Positions 1 to 5,271 of a DNA stretch of 5,271 nucleotides are shown piece after piece. The stretch lies in the NCBI GenBank assembly GCA_937931765.1, contig CALHAO010000469.1:1-5271 (forward strand), given 5' to 3'. The DNA is from an uncultured Thiotrichaceae bacterium (lineage in GTDB: Bacteria > Pseudomonadota > Gammaproteobacteria > Thiotrichales > Thiotrichaceae). Position numbers and translations under genes: made by a program. A model generated the notes under the pieces. The model was given only the letters and a program-made list of their open reading frames with translations. It was not told the DNA's origin and did no database searches. Within the stretch, counting starts at the first letter, position 1; each line of letters opens with the position of its first letter.

Positions 1-2
1 TG

Positions 3-686
3 GTACGTGAATCTGACCTGTCGCTGATGACCATCGCCGGGCCGGAAATTGGTGTGGCTTCCACAAAAGCTTTCACGACTCAGTTGGTGGCTATGCAGTT
101 GTTAGCGGGCCTGTTGATTCAGTGCAATAGCGGTGATAAATCAGTGGTGGTGCAATTGGCCAGCGACCTGCTGAAGCTGCCTAAATATATTGAACAAGTG
201 TTGGCATTAGATTCAGAGATTGAGACATTGGCTGAGCGTTTCCTGGAAAAGCATCATGCCTTGTATTTAGGCCGTGGTGAACAATTCCCGGTGGCACTGG
301 AAGGTGCTTTGAAGCTGAAGGAAATTTCTTATATTCACGCAGAAGCCTATCCGGCTGGTGAACTTAAGCATGGCCCGTTAGCTTTGGTTGATAGTGAGAT
401 GCCGATTATTGCAGTTGCACCTAATACCAACCTACTGGAAAAACTGAAGTCTAATCTGGAAGTAGTGCGGGCGCGTGGTGGTGAGCTTTACGTATTTGCT
501 GACAAAAATGCCGGATTTCAGTCTGAAGAAAACATGCATATCATTGAGCTGCCGCCGGTTCCGGAATTATTGGCTCCGATCGTATATAGCGTGCCTTTGC
601 AGCTGCTGGCTTATCACGTTGCGGTATTGAAAGGTACGGATGTGGATAAGCCGCGTAATTTGGCTAAGTCGGTGACGGTTGAGTGA
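3..686 (+). CDS. glmS: Glucosamine-6-phosphate synthase (isomerizing), C-terminal part; 5' end outside window
   Basis: GlmS makes glucosamine-6-phosphate from fructose-6-phosphate and glutamine, the first committed step towards UDP-GlcNAc for peptidoglycan and LPS, in the cytoplasm. The reading frame is already open at base 3, so the gene is cut by the window edge; 227 residues are visible. They cover most of the isomerase half (SIS domains). The first visible residues, VRESDLSLM, lead into EIGVASTKAFTTQL, which belongs to the sugar-phosphate-binding region. KLKEISYIHAEAY holds the catalytic Glu (codon 321-323; E. coli Glu488), and ELKHGPLAL holds the ring-opening His (codon 369-371; E. coli His504). 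The protein ends PRNLAKSVTVE, the conserved C-tail that closes the ammonia channel; its Lys (codon 666-668) falls at E. coli Lys603. Spacing between these residues equals that recalled for E. coli, so there are no indels over this stretch. The glutaminase domain and any upstream control lie outside. There is no hairpin after the stop, and the next gene begins 29 bp on. Confidence 0.97.
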   Translation, partial: VRESDLSLMTIAGPEIGVASTKAFTTQLVAMQLLAGLLIQCNSGDKSVVVQLASDLLKLPKYIEQVLALDSEIETLAERFLEKHHALYLGRGEQFPVALEGALKLKEISYIHAEAYPAGELKHGPLALVDSEMPIIAVAPNTNLLEKLKSNLEVVRARGGELYVFADKNAGFQSEENMHIIELPPVPELLAPIVYSVPLQLLAYHVAVLKGTDVDKPRNLAKSVTVE

Positions 687-704
687 TTGTTGGTTGGTAA
701 TCGT

Positions 705-710
705 GAGAGG
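705..710 (+). promoter_or_regulatory. Ribosome binding site of the 205-residue protein
   Basis: GAGAGG lies five bases before the ATG at 716. It is a reasonable Shine-Dalgarno match and supports both the start and the reality of this otherwise unrecognised gene. Confidence 0.65.
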
Positions 711-715
711 GTGAA

Positions 716-1333
716 ATGAATCTGGATAAAGTGCATGAGCTGGAAGGTGATTTTTTTGCCCGTTATCCGGAAGGTTTTGTTGACCCTGAGATGGTTAAAG
801 TTCGCAAGAAACATAATGTGGATAAGTTGGTCGGGCAGGCTAATGAGATGTTTGCCCCGTCACAATTTGGCAATCCTGAAATGATCACCCAAAACATGAT
901 TCTACTGGTTTCTCGTTCTTCAATGGTTTCCATGTTTGAAAAGCCTAAATTTCGCGATGCGGTGGGCAGTTCATTGCCGGAAACCCGTGAGGCTTTGTCT
1001 GATGGTTTATCTGAGTTGCTGCGTGGCGATGAGGAAAAAGGTTTTAACGCCATACTGGATGAGTTGGTGGTCATGAAGCTGGCGAAGTGGTCATTAATAA
1101 GCCTGCTGCCATTTTATTATGACCCGACTGAGCGGTGGTTTATCAAGCCGAACACTACCAAGGCTATTCTGAAGTATTTTGAGGTTGATGACCTGGTTTA
1201 TAAGCCACGGCCGTCTTACGAATTTTATCGTGATTACAGTGCGTTTCTCGATGAATTAAAAGACCGGACTGATGAGCGCCTGAGTCCGAATAATGCTGCA
1301 TTTACCGGCTTTTTAATGATGTCGTTGATGTGA
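716..1333 (+). CDS. Uncharacterised 205-residue protein downstream of glmS
   Basis: I do not recognise this family. It is very probably a real gene. The ATG at 716 has a good ribosome binding site (GAGAGG, 705-710, five bases upstream), the frame is open for 205 codons, and it fits tightly between glmS (29 bp upstream) and the esterase downstream. The protein looks soluble: there is no signal peptide and no clear membrane segment, only a short hydrophobic patch around WSLISLLPFYY (residues about 124-134). It is rich in charged residues and looks mostly helical. The C-terminal third has a distinctive aromatic stretch, YKPRPSYEFYRDYSAFLDELK (about residues 161-181), and the chain ends in a hydrophobic, Met-rich tail, AAFTGFLMMSLM. 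No cysteine pairs, metal-binding clusters or nucleotide-binding loop are visible, and I assign no enzymatic role. It may be carried on the glmS transcript because no terminator is seen between them, but that does not prove a shared function. Confidence 0.8.
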   Translation: MNLDKVHELEGDFFARYPEGFVDPEMVKVRKKHNVDKLVGQANEMFAPSQFGNPEMITQNMILLVSRSSMVSMFEKPKFRDAVGSSLPETREALSDGLSELLRGDEEKGFNAILDELVVMKLAKWSLISLLPFYYDPTERWFIKPNTTKAILKYFEVDDLVYKPRPSYEFYRDYSAFLDELKDRTDERLSPNNAAFTGFLMMSLM

Positions 1334-1347
1334 TCTATTGATGAACC

Positions 1348-1354
1348 AAAAGGA
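1348..1354 (+). promoter_or_regulatory. Ribosome binding site that decides the esterase start
   Basis: AAAAGGA ends four bases before the ATG at 1359. The spacing is a little short but the match is strong. It lies downstream of the alternative starts at 1338 and 1341, so it argues against them. Confidence 0.6.
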
Positions 1355-1358
1355 ATAT

Positions 1359-2297
1359 ATGCCGACTGTATCCCCGCGTCTTGAAAAGTGGTTGTCAGAG
1401 ATGAATGCTCTGATTGATAAAGCTGCAAAACACGGTTTTAAACAAACGCCGGTCAACACGCGTGAAGGGCTGGAAAATCTGACGCGTGGGTTGACTAATC
1501 GACGTATTCCGATGCACTGGGTGCACGATGATATTATTACTCCGCCGAATGCCTATCCGGTGCCAGTGCGTATTTACCATCCTGATGAAGATAAAGCACT
1601 GCCCGTGCTGATTTATTATCATGGTGGCGGTCACATGGCGGGTAGCGTGTCCTTATATGATCCGATTTGTCGTAAGTTAGCTGAGAATACGCAGCATATT
1701 GTTGTGTCGGTGGAATATCGTCTGGCTCCGGAGTGTCCGTATCCGGCGGGTTTAACAGATGCTTATAATGCCGTGCGTTTTGTCTGGCAGGTGTTGGATC
1801 AGCGGCGAGTGAAATACCAACGTAGTCTACGGATTGGTGGTGATAGTGGTGGTGGCGCGCTTAGTGCCACCATTGCGCATCGTGCCCAGTACGATAAGGC
1901 TGTGGATATTGATGCTCAGTTGCTGATTTACCCGTCATTGGATTACACTTTGTCGCAGCCGTCAATTGATGAGAACGATGAAGGTTTTTTGCTGCATACT
2001 AAAAAAATTCACTGGTATTTTGATCATTATTTCCAGCATGCAGAAGACCGTAAGCACGTATCGCCGTTGTTTATGGAAGTTACGTCAGACTATCCGCGTA
2101 CAATGGTCGTTACGGCAGAATTTGATCCGTTGCGGGATGAGGGGCGATTATATGTTGATCAGTTGCAGGAAGCCGGTATTGAAGCGGAGTTGCTGCATTT
2201 TGATGACATGATTCATGCGTTTATGAATATGGAGAAGTTGGTGCCGGATGAGACTATGCGGGTTTATACTGAAGCTGGTCGGTTTTTGAATCAGTAA
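1359..2297 (+). CDS. Alpha/beta hydrolase of the hormone-sensitive-lipase (HSL) family; acetyl-esterase-like
   Basis: This is a probable cytoplasmic carboxylesterase that hydrolyses short acyl esters, in the same family as E. coli Aes and archaeal AFEST. From the ATG at 1359 it has 312 residues, close to the family norm of about 310. The HSL oxyanion-hole motif HGGG is at residues 88-91 (YYHGGGHMAG), followed by EYRLAPECPYPAG, typical of the family. The nucleophile elbow GDSGGG puts the catalytic Ser at 163 (codon 1845-1847). FDPLRDEG gives Asp256 and IHAF gives His286, so the triad is complete and spaced much as in AFEST (160/255/285 as I recall). There is no signal peptide or membrane anchor. 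Two earlier in-frame starts exist, TTG 1338 and ATG 1341, adding seven or six residues. I prefer 1359 because AAAAGGA sits directly upstream of it, whereas neither earlier start has a Shine-Dalgarno match. It begins 25 bp after the preceding gene on the same strand. The natural substrate cannot be told from sequence. Confidence 0.93.
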   Translation: MPTVSPRLEKWLSEMNALIDKAAKHGFKQTPVNTREGLENLTRGLTNRRIPMHWVHDDIITPPNAYPVPVRIYHPDEDKALPVLIYYHGGGHMAGSVSLYDPICRKLAENTQHIVVSVEYRLAPECPYPAGLTDAYNAVRFVWQVLDQRRVKYQRSLRIGGDSGGGALSATIAHRAQYDKAVDIDAQLLIYPSLDYTLSQPSIDENDEGFLLHTKKIHWYFDHYFQHAEDRKHVSPLFMEVTSDYPRTMVVTAEFDPLRDEGRLYVDQLQEAGIEAELLHFDDMIHAFMNMEKLVPDETMRVYTEAGRFLNQ

Positions 2298-2320
2298 TTA
2301 CCTTACCACTTGGTTGAGCC

Positions 2321-2413
2321 GGAACAGGTCTGCGCAGACAAGCTTCCGGCCTGCGGAACTCGCTGTCGCTCAGACAGTCCTCAGCCTGCACCTTGTCTAC
2401 ACAGCCCTGTTCC
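2321..2413. repeat. Long imperfect inverted repeat between convergent genes
   Basis: Two 22-base arms, 2321-2342 (starting GGAACAGG) and 2392-2413 (ending CCTGTTCC), are complementary at 19 of 22 positions. Two of the three mismatches are C/A in the top strand and would become G-U pairs in RNA from the bottom strand, so leftward RNA should fold slightly better. The 49 bases between the arms are also partly self-complementary: CTGTC (2363-2367) faces GACAG (2373-2377), and GG (2355-2356) with CTG (2351-2353) faces CC (2379-2380) with CAG (2382-2384), with small bulges. The element fills most of the 134-bp gap between the esterase stop (2297) and the VWA-gene stop (2432). No uridine run follows on either strand, so it is not a textbook intrinsic terminator. 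It could be a shared transcription end, an mRNA-stabilising structure, or a dispersed REP/MITE-like palindrome; copy number in the genome would decide. There is no ORF in it and no clear target-site duplication. Confidence 0.75.
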
Positions 2414-2431
2414 TCTAAGTTGGAGTGCCAG

Positions 2432-3604
2432 TTAACGTCTTAACTCGGCCATTCCTGCTTCAAGTCCATCCACGGTGAGTGGATACATGCGTTCACCGAT
2501 GATCTGGCGGGTCATTTTATTACTTTGTGAATAACCCCAGTGCTTTTCCTGTTCCGGATTCAGCCAGATGACTTTAGGAAAGCGTTCCAGTACCCGTTGC
2601 ATCCAGGTCACTCCCGCTTCCTGGTTGTAATATTCAATACTGCCGCCGATGTGGCTGATTTCCCAGGGAGCCATTGCTGCATCACCGACAAAGATCACTT
2701 TGTAATCATTGCCATAGGTATTGATAATATCCTGAGTCATGTGGCGTTCGTTACCACGTCGCTGATTATTTTTCCATAGGTAGTCATAGATGAAGTTATG
2801 GAAATAGAAGTATTCGAGGTGTTTAAATTCAGTGGTTGCTGCAGAGAATAATTCTTCACAGGTACGGATGTGGTCATCCATTGAGCCACCAATGTCGAAA
2901 AATAATAATATCTTCACCGTGTTGTGCTTTTCTGGCACCATTTTCAGGTCAAGGTAGCCTGCATTTTGAGCAGTGGCATGGATCGTATCATCCAGATCGA
3001 GTTGATCTGCTGCACCGGTGCGGGCAAATACTCTGAGTTTGCGTAATGCGACTTTTAGGTTACGCGTGCCTAATTCCAGAGTTTGATCCAGGTCTCTGAA
3101 TTGACGTTTCTCCCAAACTTTTGATGCTGAACGATTGCGGCTTTCACCGCCAATACGCACCCCGTTTGGGTGGGTGCCGGAGTTGCCAAAAGGTGATGTG
3201 CCGCCTGTTCCTATCCATTTACTGCCGCCTTGATGACGTTTTTTCTGTTCCTCAAAGCGTTTTTTTAGTGCTTCCATAAGCTCTTCGGGATTATCGAACC
3301 CCTGTGCTTTGAGTTTGGCAACCTGTTCCGCTGATAGCTGGCCATTGTTAATCCAGTCTTCCGGAATCAGCATATCCAGTGCGCCGTCAAAATCCTCTAT
3401 GCCCTGCATGAAATGGCCAAAGGCCAGATCAAAACGGTCGAAGTGTTTTTCATCCTTGATTAGGCTGGTGCGGGCTAAGGCATAAAATTCATCAGCATTA
3501 GCAAAGCCCATGCCGCGTTCCAGAATATCAAGCAAATCCAGAAACTCGCGGATAGAGACCGGCAGTTCATGATTCTTCAGGGTGTAGAAAAAGTTAATAA
3601 GCAT
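2432..3604 (-). CDS. VWA-domain protein, CoxE-like, partner of MoxR ATPase
   Basis: This is a 390-residue cytoplasmic protein of the CoxE-like von Willebrand factor A type encoded beside MoxR AAA+ ATPases. Such pairs are thought to act in assembly or activation of other proteins; CoxD/CoxE in CO-dehydrogenase maturation is the best-known relative. The N-terminus MLINFFYTLKNHELPVSIREFLDLL and the helical part containing KDEKHFDRFD (about residues 50-59) are family-typical. A Gly/Ser-rich linker spans residues 126-153 and includes GGSKWIGTGGTSPFG. The VWA domain starts near residue 230 with KILLFFDIGGSMD. Its metal site (MIDAS) is D237-I-G-G-S241 (bases 2896-2882), with Gly where the canonical DxSxS has its first Ser; I recall this variant as normal for this branch. 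FVGDAAMAPWE (about 305-315) may supply a further MIDAS residue. There is no signal peptide or membrane segment. The ATG at 3604 lies 10 bp after the moxR stop and has an A-rich leader (seven A, bases 3616-3610) instead of a Shine-Dalgarno site, so translation is probably coupled to the ATPase gene. Confidence 0.93.
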   Translation of the reverse strand: MLINFFYTLKNHELPVSIREFLDLLDILERGMGFANADEFYALARTSLIKDEKHFDRFDLAFGHFMQGIEDFDGALDMLIPEDWINNGQLSAEQVAKLKAQGFDNPEELMEALKKRFEEQKKRHQGGSKWIGTGGTSPFGNSGTHPNGVRIGGESRNRSASKVWEKRQFRDLDQTLELGTRNLKVALRKLRVFARTGAADQLDLDDTIHATAQNAGYLDLKMVPEKHNTVKILLFFDIGGSMDDHIRTCEELFSAATTEFKHLEYFYFHNFIYDYLWKNNQRRGNERHMTQDIINTYGNDYKVIFVGDAAMAPWEISHIGGSIEYYNQEAGVTWMQRVLERFPKVIWLNPEQEKHWGYSQSNKMTRQIIGERMYPLTVDGLEAGMAELRR

Positions 3605-3614
3605 GGCAGTTTTT

Positions 3615-4460
3615 TTATCGCGTAGTACGACGATGCATAAACGCCAGCTTTTCTAACAGACTGACATCCTGCTCATTTTTAATTAGTGCGCCGTGTAGTG
3701 GTGGAATAGCCTTGCGTGGATCAGCCTCTTGTAATACCTGTTCCGGTAAATCGTCAGATAAGAGTAGTTTCAGCCAGTCGATTAGCTCAGAAGTGGAGGG
3801 TGGTTTCTTCAGTCCGGGCACTTCACGTAGCTGGAAGAAAGTTTCTAAAGCTTGAGTTACGAGTTGTTTTTTGATGTCGGGGTAGTGTGCTTCAACAATA
3901 CGCACCATTGTTTCTTTGTCAGGGAAATTGATGAAGTGGAAGAAGCAGCGGCGCAGGAAGGCATCTGGTAGTTCCTTCTCATTATTACTGGTGATAATAA
4001 TAATTGGGCGGTTTTTGGCCTGAATGGTTTCGCCAGTTTCATAAACGTGAAACTCCATGCGATCGAGTTCCAGTAGTAGGTCATTCGGAAATTCGATGTC
4101 AGCTTTATCAATTTCATCAATCAGCAACACAACCTGTTGGTCACTGGTAAAGGCTTCCCATAGCTTGCCTTTTTTAATGTAATTGGCAATATCATGTACT
4201 TTCTCATCACCCAGCTGCGAGTCACGTAAGCGCGATACCGCATCGTATTCGTATAAACCCTGTTGCGCTTTGGTGGTGGATTTTATGTGCCATTGGATCA
4301 ACGGCATGCCTAATGAGGCAGCGACTTCTTCTGCCAGCAGCGTTTTACCGGTGCCGGGTTCACCTTTGATGAGCAGCGGACGCCCTAGTGTGATCGAAGC
4401 GTTAACTGCTAATTGCAGGTCGGGGGTGGCGATGTATTTGTCGGAACCGGTAAAGCTCAT
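3615..4460 (-). CDS. MoxR-family AAA+ ATPase
   Basis: This 281-residue AAA+ ATPase of the MoxR group is probably a chaperone-like motor working with the VWA protein encoded 10 bp downstream. Motifs in order are Walker A GEPGTGKT (33-40); WHIKSTTKAQQGLYEYDAVSRLRD (57-80), a stretch well conserved in this branch; Walker B VLLIDE (111-116) followed by IDKADIEFPND; sensor 1 in IIIITSNNEKELPDAFLRR (153-171) with the TSNN asparagines; and Arg170/Arg171, one of which is the likely arginine finger. The C-terminal helical lid contains PGLKKPPSTSELIDWLKLL (about 215-233) and KAIPPLHGALIKNEQD (250-265). Size and sequence suggest the small MoxR subgroup usually paired with CoxE-like VWA proteins (PA2707 subgroup, from memory); a tree would confirm this. 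The start at 4460 has only a weak Shine-Dalgarno match (TGGAT, read from the bottom strand, six bases upstream). Its leader carries a perfect hairpin between it and moaC. Confidence 0.95.
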   Translation of the reverse strand: MSFTGSDKYIATPDLQLAVNASITLGRPLLIKGEPGTGKTLLAEEVAASLGMPLIQWHIKSTTKAQQGLYEYDAVSRLRDSQLGDEKVHDIANYIKKGKLWEAFTSDQQVVLLIDEIDKADIEFPNDLLLELDRMEFHVYETGETIQAKNRPIIIITSNNEKELPDAFLRRCFFHFINFPDKETMVRIVEAHYPDIKKQLVTQALETFFQLREVPGLKKPPSTSELIDWLKLLLSDDLPEQVLQEADPRKAIPPLHGALIKNEQDVSLLEKLAFMHRRTTR

Positions 4461-4494
4461 AAGTATCCATTCATGTCAGCAGTTTGTGGTATAG

Positions 4495-4520
4495 AGGAGG
4501 CTGTTCTCGGACAGCCTCCT
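4495..4520 (-). terminator. Perfect 10-bp hairpin between moaC and moxR
   Basis: AGGAGGCTGT (4495-4504) and ACAGCCTCCT (4511-4520) form a perfect, GC-rich ten-base-pair stem with a six-base loop. It lies 46 bp after the moaC stop and 34 bp before the moxR start, both leftward. Leftward RNA continues CTATACC after the stem, without a U run, so it is a poor intrinsic terminator by the classic rule. It may reduce readthrough from moaC, protect the 3' end of moaC mRNA, or be part of the moxR leader. I found no convincing -35/-10 promoter in the 106-bp gap: the best candidate, TTGCGC with a 17-base spacer to AATACA, matches only half of each consensus. Confidence 0.55.
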
Positions 4521-4566
4521 GGTGTATTTGATACGGTTGTATTGTGGAAGCTGTTTTGTTGCGCAA

Positions 4567-5052
4567 TTACTCTGAATCGACAGTCCACTCACCAGACTTG
4601 CCGCCTGCCTTATGTAGTAGTCGTGTATTTCCAATCACCATGCCACGATCAACCGCTTTACACATATCATAGATAGTCAGCAGGCTAATTTGCACCGCCG
4701 TCAAAGCCTCCATTTCCACACCGGTCTGACCCTTGGTTTCAACGGTCGCCCGGCAAGTTACACGAGGTGCGACATTACTTTCAGGCTCTAGTTGAATATC
4801 CACTTTAGTCAGCGCCAGCGGGTGGCAGAGTGGTATGAAATCAGCAGTTTTCTTGGCAGCCATAATACCGGCAATACGTGCTATACCCAGTACATCACCT
4901 TTTTTATGATCACCCTGAATAATCTTATCCAGTGTGCCGGGGAGCATTTCGATATAGCCCTCAGCAATGGCGCGACGATGAGTGATATCTTTTGCGCCAA
5001 CATCAACCATGTGGGCTTCACCCTTGGTATTGAAATGGGTTAGTTCGGACAT
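4567..5052 (-). CDS. moaC: Cyclic pyranopterin monophosphate synthase MoaC
   Basis: MoaC (EC 4.6.1.17) converts the 3',8-cyclo-7,8-dihydro-GTP made by MoaA into cyclic pyranopterin monophosphate, the first stable intermediate of molybdenum cofactor synthesis, in the cytoplasm; the enzyme is hexameric. From the ATG at 5052 the protein is 161 residues, the same length as E. coli MoaC, and starts MSELTHFNTKGEAHMVDV, close to the E. coli N-terminus. Conserved active-site positions are present: Lys51 (HKKGDV), His77 (PLCHPL), Glu113 and Glu115 (TGVEMEAL), and Asp129 and Lys132 (IYDMCKAV). The C-terminal part RLLHKAGGKSGEW also fits. The frame stays open upstream to an ATG at 5118, but those 22 extra residues resemble nothing in MoaC, and that start lies inside a hairpin stem. 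The Shine-Dalgarno site at 5061-5065 fits 5052. No other molybdenum cofactor gene is visible here; moaA, moaD and moaE must be elsewhere or outside the window. Confidence 0.97.
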   Translation of the reverse strand: MSELTHFNTKGEAHMVDVGAKDITHRRAIAEGYIEMLPGTLDKIIQGDHKKGDVLGIARIAGIMAAKKTADFIPLCHPLALTKVDIQLEPESNVAPRVTCRATVETKGQTGVEMEALTAVQISLLTIYDMCKAVDRGMVIGNTRLLHKAGGKSGEWTVDSE

Positions 5053-5060
5053 GTTGGAGT

Positions 5061-5065
5061 TTCCT
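5061..5065 (-). promoter_or_regulatory. Ribosome binding site that decides the moaC start
   Basis: Read on the bottom strand this is AGGAA, eight bases before the ATG at 5052. It supports that start over the upstream in-frame ATG at 5118. Confidence 0.7.
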
Positions 5066-5116
5066 GAGCTATTGGGTATTGGAAAGTGTTGAATGTTGTG
5101 GGGGAAGTTTAAATGC

Positions 5117-5148
5117 ATATCCCCTTTCCAAGGCTGGAAAGGGGATAT
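5117..5148 (-). terminator. Perfect 14-bp hairpin after the protease-like gene, upstream of moaC
   Basis: ATATCCCCTTTCCA (5117-5130) and TGGAAAGGGGATAT (5135-5148) pair perfectly around a four-base loop. It starts 12 bp past the stop of the leftward gene at the window edge, so it is a likely transcription terminator for that gene. In leftward RNA it is preceded by GAAA and followed by GCAUUUAAAC, a poor U tract. In rightward RNA it is followed by UUUC. It separates the edge gene from moaC, which then needs its own promoter within about 65 bp (5053-5116); I see no strong consensus there. Confidence 0.75.
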
Positions 5149-5160
5149 TTTCAGCGTTAT

Positions 5161-5271
5161 TTAGCTTGCACTATCTTTCTGTAGTTTGAGTACCAAATCC
5201 ATACCCTTAAGGATATTTAAAGCTTCATACAATTGGTAATCATCTTTTGCCAGTGACTTGTCTTTAGCTTC
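5161..5271 (-). CDS. C-terminal end of a probable S41 carboxy-terminal processing protease; 5' part outside window
   Basis: The bottom strand is open from the window edge for 36 codons to a TAA at 5163-5161. The visible tail contains LAKDDYQLYEALNILKGMDL and ends LQKDSAS. A KDYQL-x-EAL-x-LLKGM-type ending is what I recall from the C-termini of periplasmic C-terminal processing (Prc/CtpA, S41) peptidases in Gammaproteobacteria. None of the catalytic region (PDZ domain, Ser/Lys dyad) is in view, so the identity rests on this short match alone. That a gene ends here is better supported than its name: the frame ends cleanly and a strong hairpin follows 12 bp later. The ORF is too short in this window to stand out by length. 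Confidence 0.6.
   Translation of the reverse strand, partial: EAKDKSLAKDDYQLYEALNILKGMDLVLKLQKDSAS

Noticed and set aside
614..814. Bottom-strand 66-codon frame across the glmS end
   Set aside because: It overlaps the conserved GlmS C-tail and the next gene antisense; no ribosome binding site or family match is apparent.
763..1074. Bottom-strand 103-codon frame within the unknown gene
   Set aside because: It is antisense to a better-supported frame, has no recognisable domain, and its composition looks like a shadow of the top-strand gene.
1966..2211. 81-codon frame within the esterase on the same strand
   Set aside because: It overlaps the conserved catalytic Asp region of the esterase in another frame, and its Cys/Arg-rich composition is typical of an out-of-frame translation.
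2298..2320. Target-site duplication flanking the inverted repeat
   Set aside because: The flanks share only short GTTG/TTGG-like words on either side, no better than chance, so insertion of a mobile element is not shown.
3857..4120. 87-codon bottom-strand frame inside moxR
   Set aside because: It is a +1/-1 shadow of the Walker B to sensor 1 region, which is intact in the main frame; there is no sign of programmed frameshifting.
4183..4676. Top-strand frames of 103 and 87 codons over moxR and the moaC end
   Set aside because: They run antisense to clearly conserved MoxR and MoaC coding sequence, and their low-complexity composition suggests shadows.
5053..5118. N-terminal 22-residue extension of MoaC from the ATG at 5118
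   Set aside because: It does not resemble MoaC, its start codon lies inside a terminator-like stem, and the ATG at 5052 has a better ribosome binding site and gives the usual 161 residues.

Overview
This window reads as ordinary chromosomal DNA from a gammaproteobacterium of moderate GC content. The visible part of GlmS aligns without indels to the E. coli residue numbering as I recall it. MoaC has exactly the E. coli length once its start is corrected, and the MoxR/VWA pair is of a type common in Gammaproteobacteria. I cannot name the genus. I see no tRNA, rRNA, CRISPR array, insertion sequence or phage gene.

The left half is a rightward run. It starts with the 3' part of glmS (glucosamine-6-phosphate synthase, 5' end outside the window). 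After 29 bp comes an uncharacterised 205-residue protein (716-1333), and then a hormone-sensitive-lipase-type alpha/beta hydrolase (best start 1359, stop 2297). No terminator is visible between these three genes, so they may share transcripts.

The right half is a leftward run. Read in its own direction it holds the last 36 codons of a gene that looks like an S41 C-terminal processing protease (5161 to beyond 5271), a perfect 14-bp hairpin, moaC (5052-4567, molybdenum cofactor synthesis), a second perfect hairpin, a MoxR-family AAA+ ATPase (4460-3615), and a CoxE-like VWA-domain protein (3604-2432). The ATPase and VWA protein are 10 bp apart and almost certainly form one chaperone-like unit.

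The two runs converge on a 134-bp gap (2298-2431) filled by a long imperfect inverted repeat, 2321-2413. It may be a shared terminator or a dispersed palindromic element. This repeat, the unknown gene after glmS, and the moaC/MoxR/VWA neighbourhood are the points most worth a second look. I found nothing that amounts to a clearly new system.
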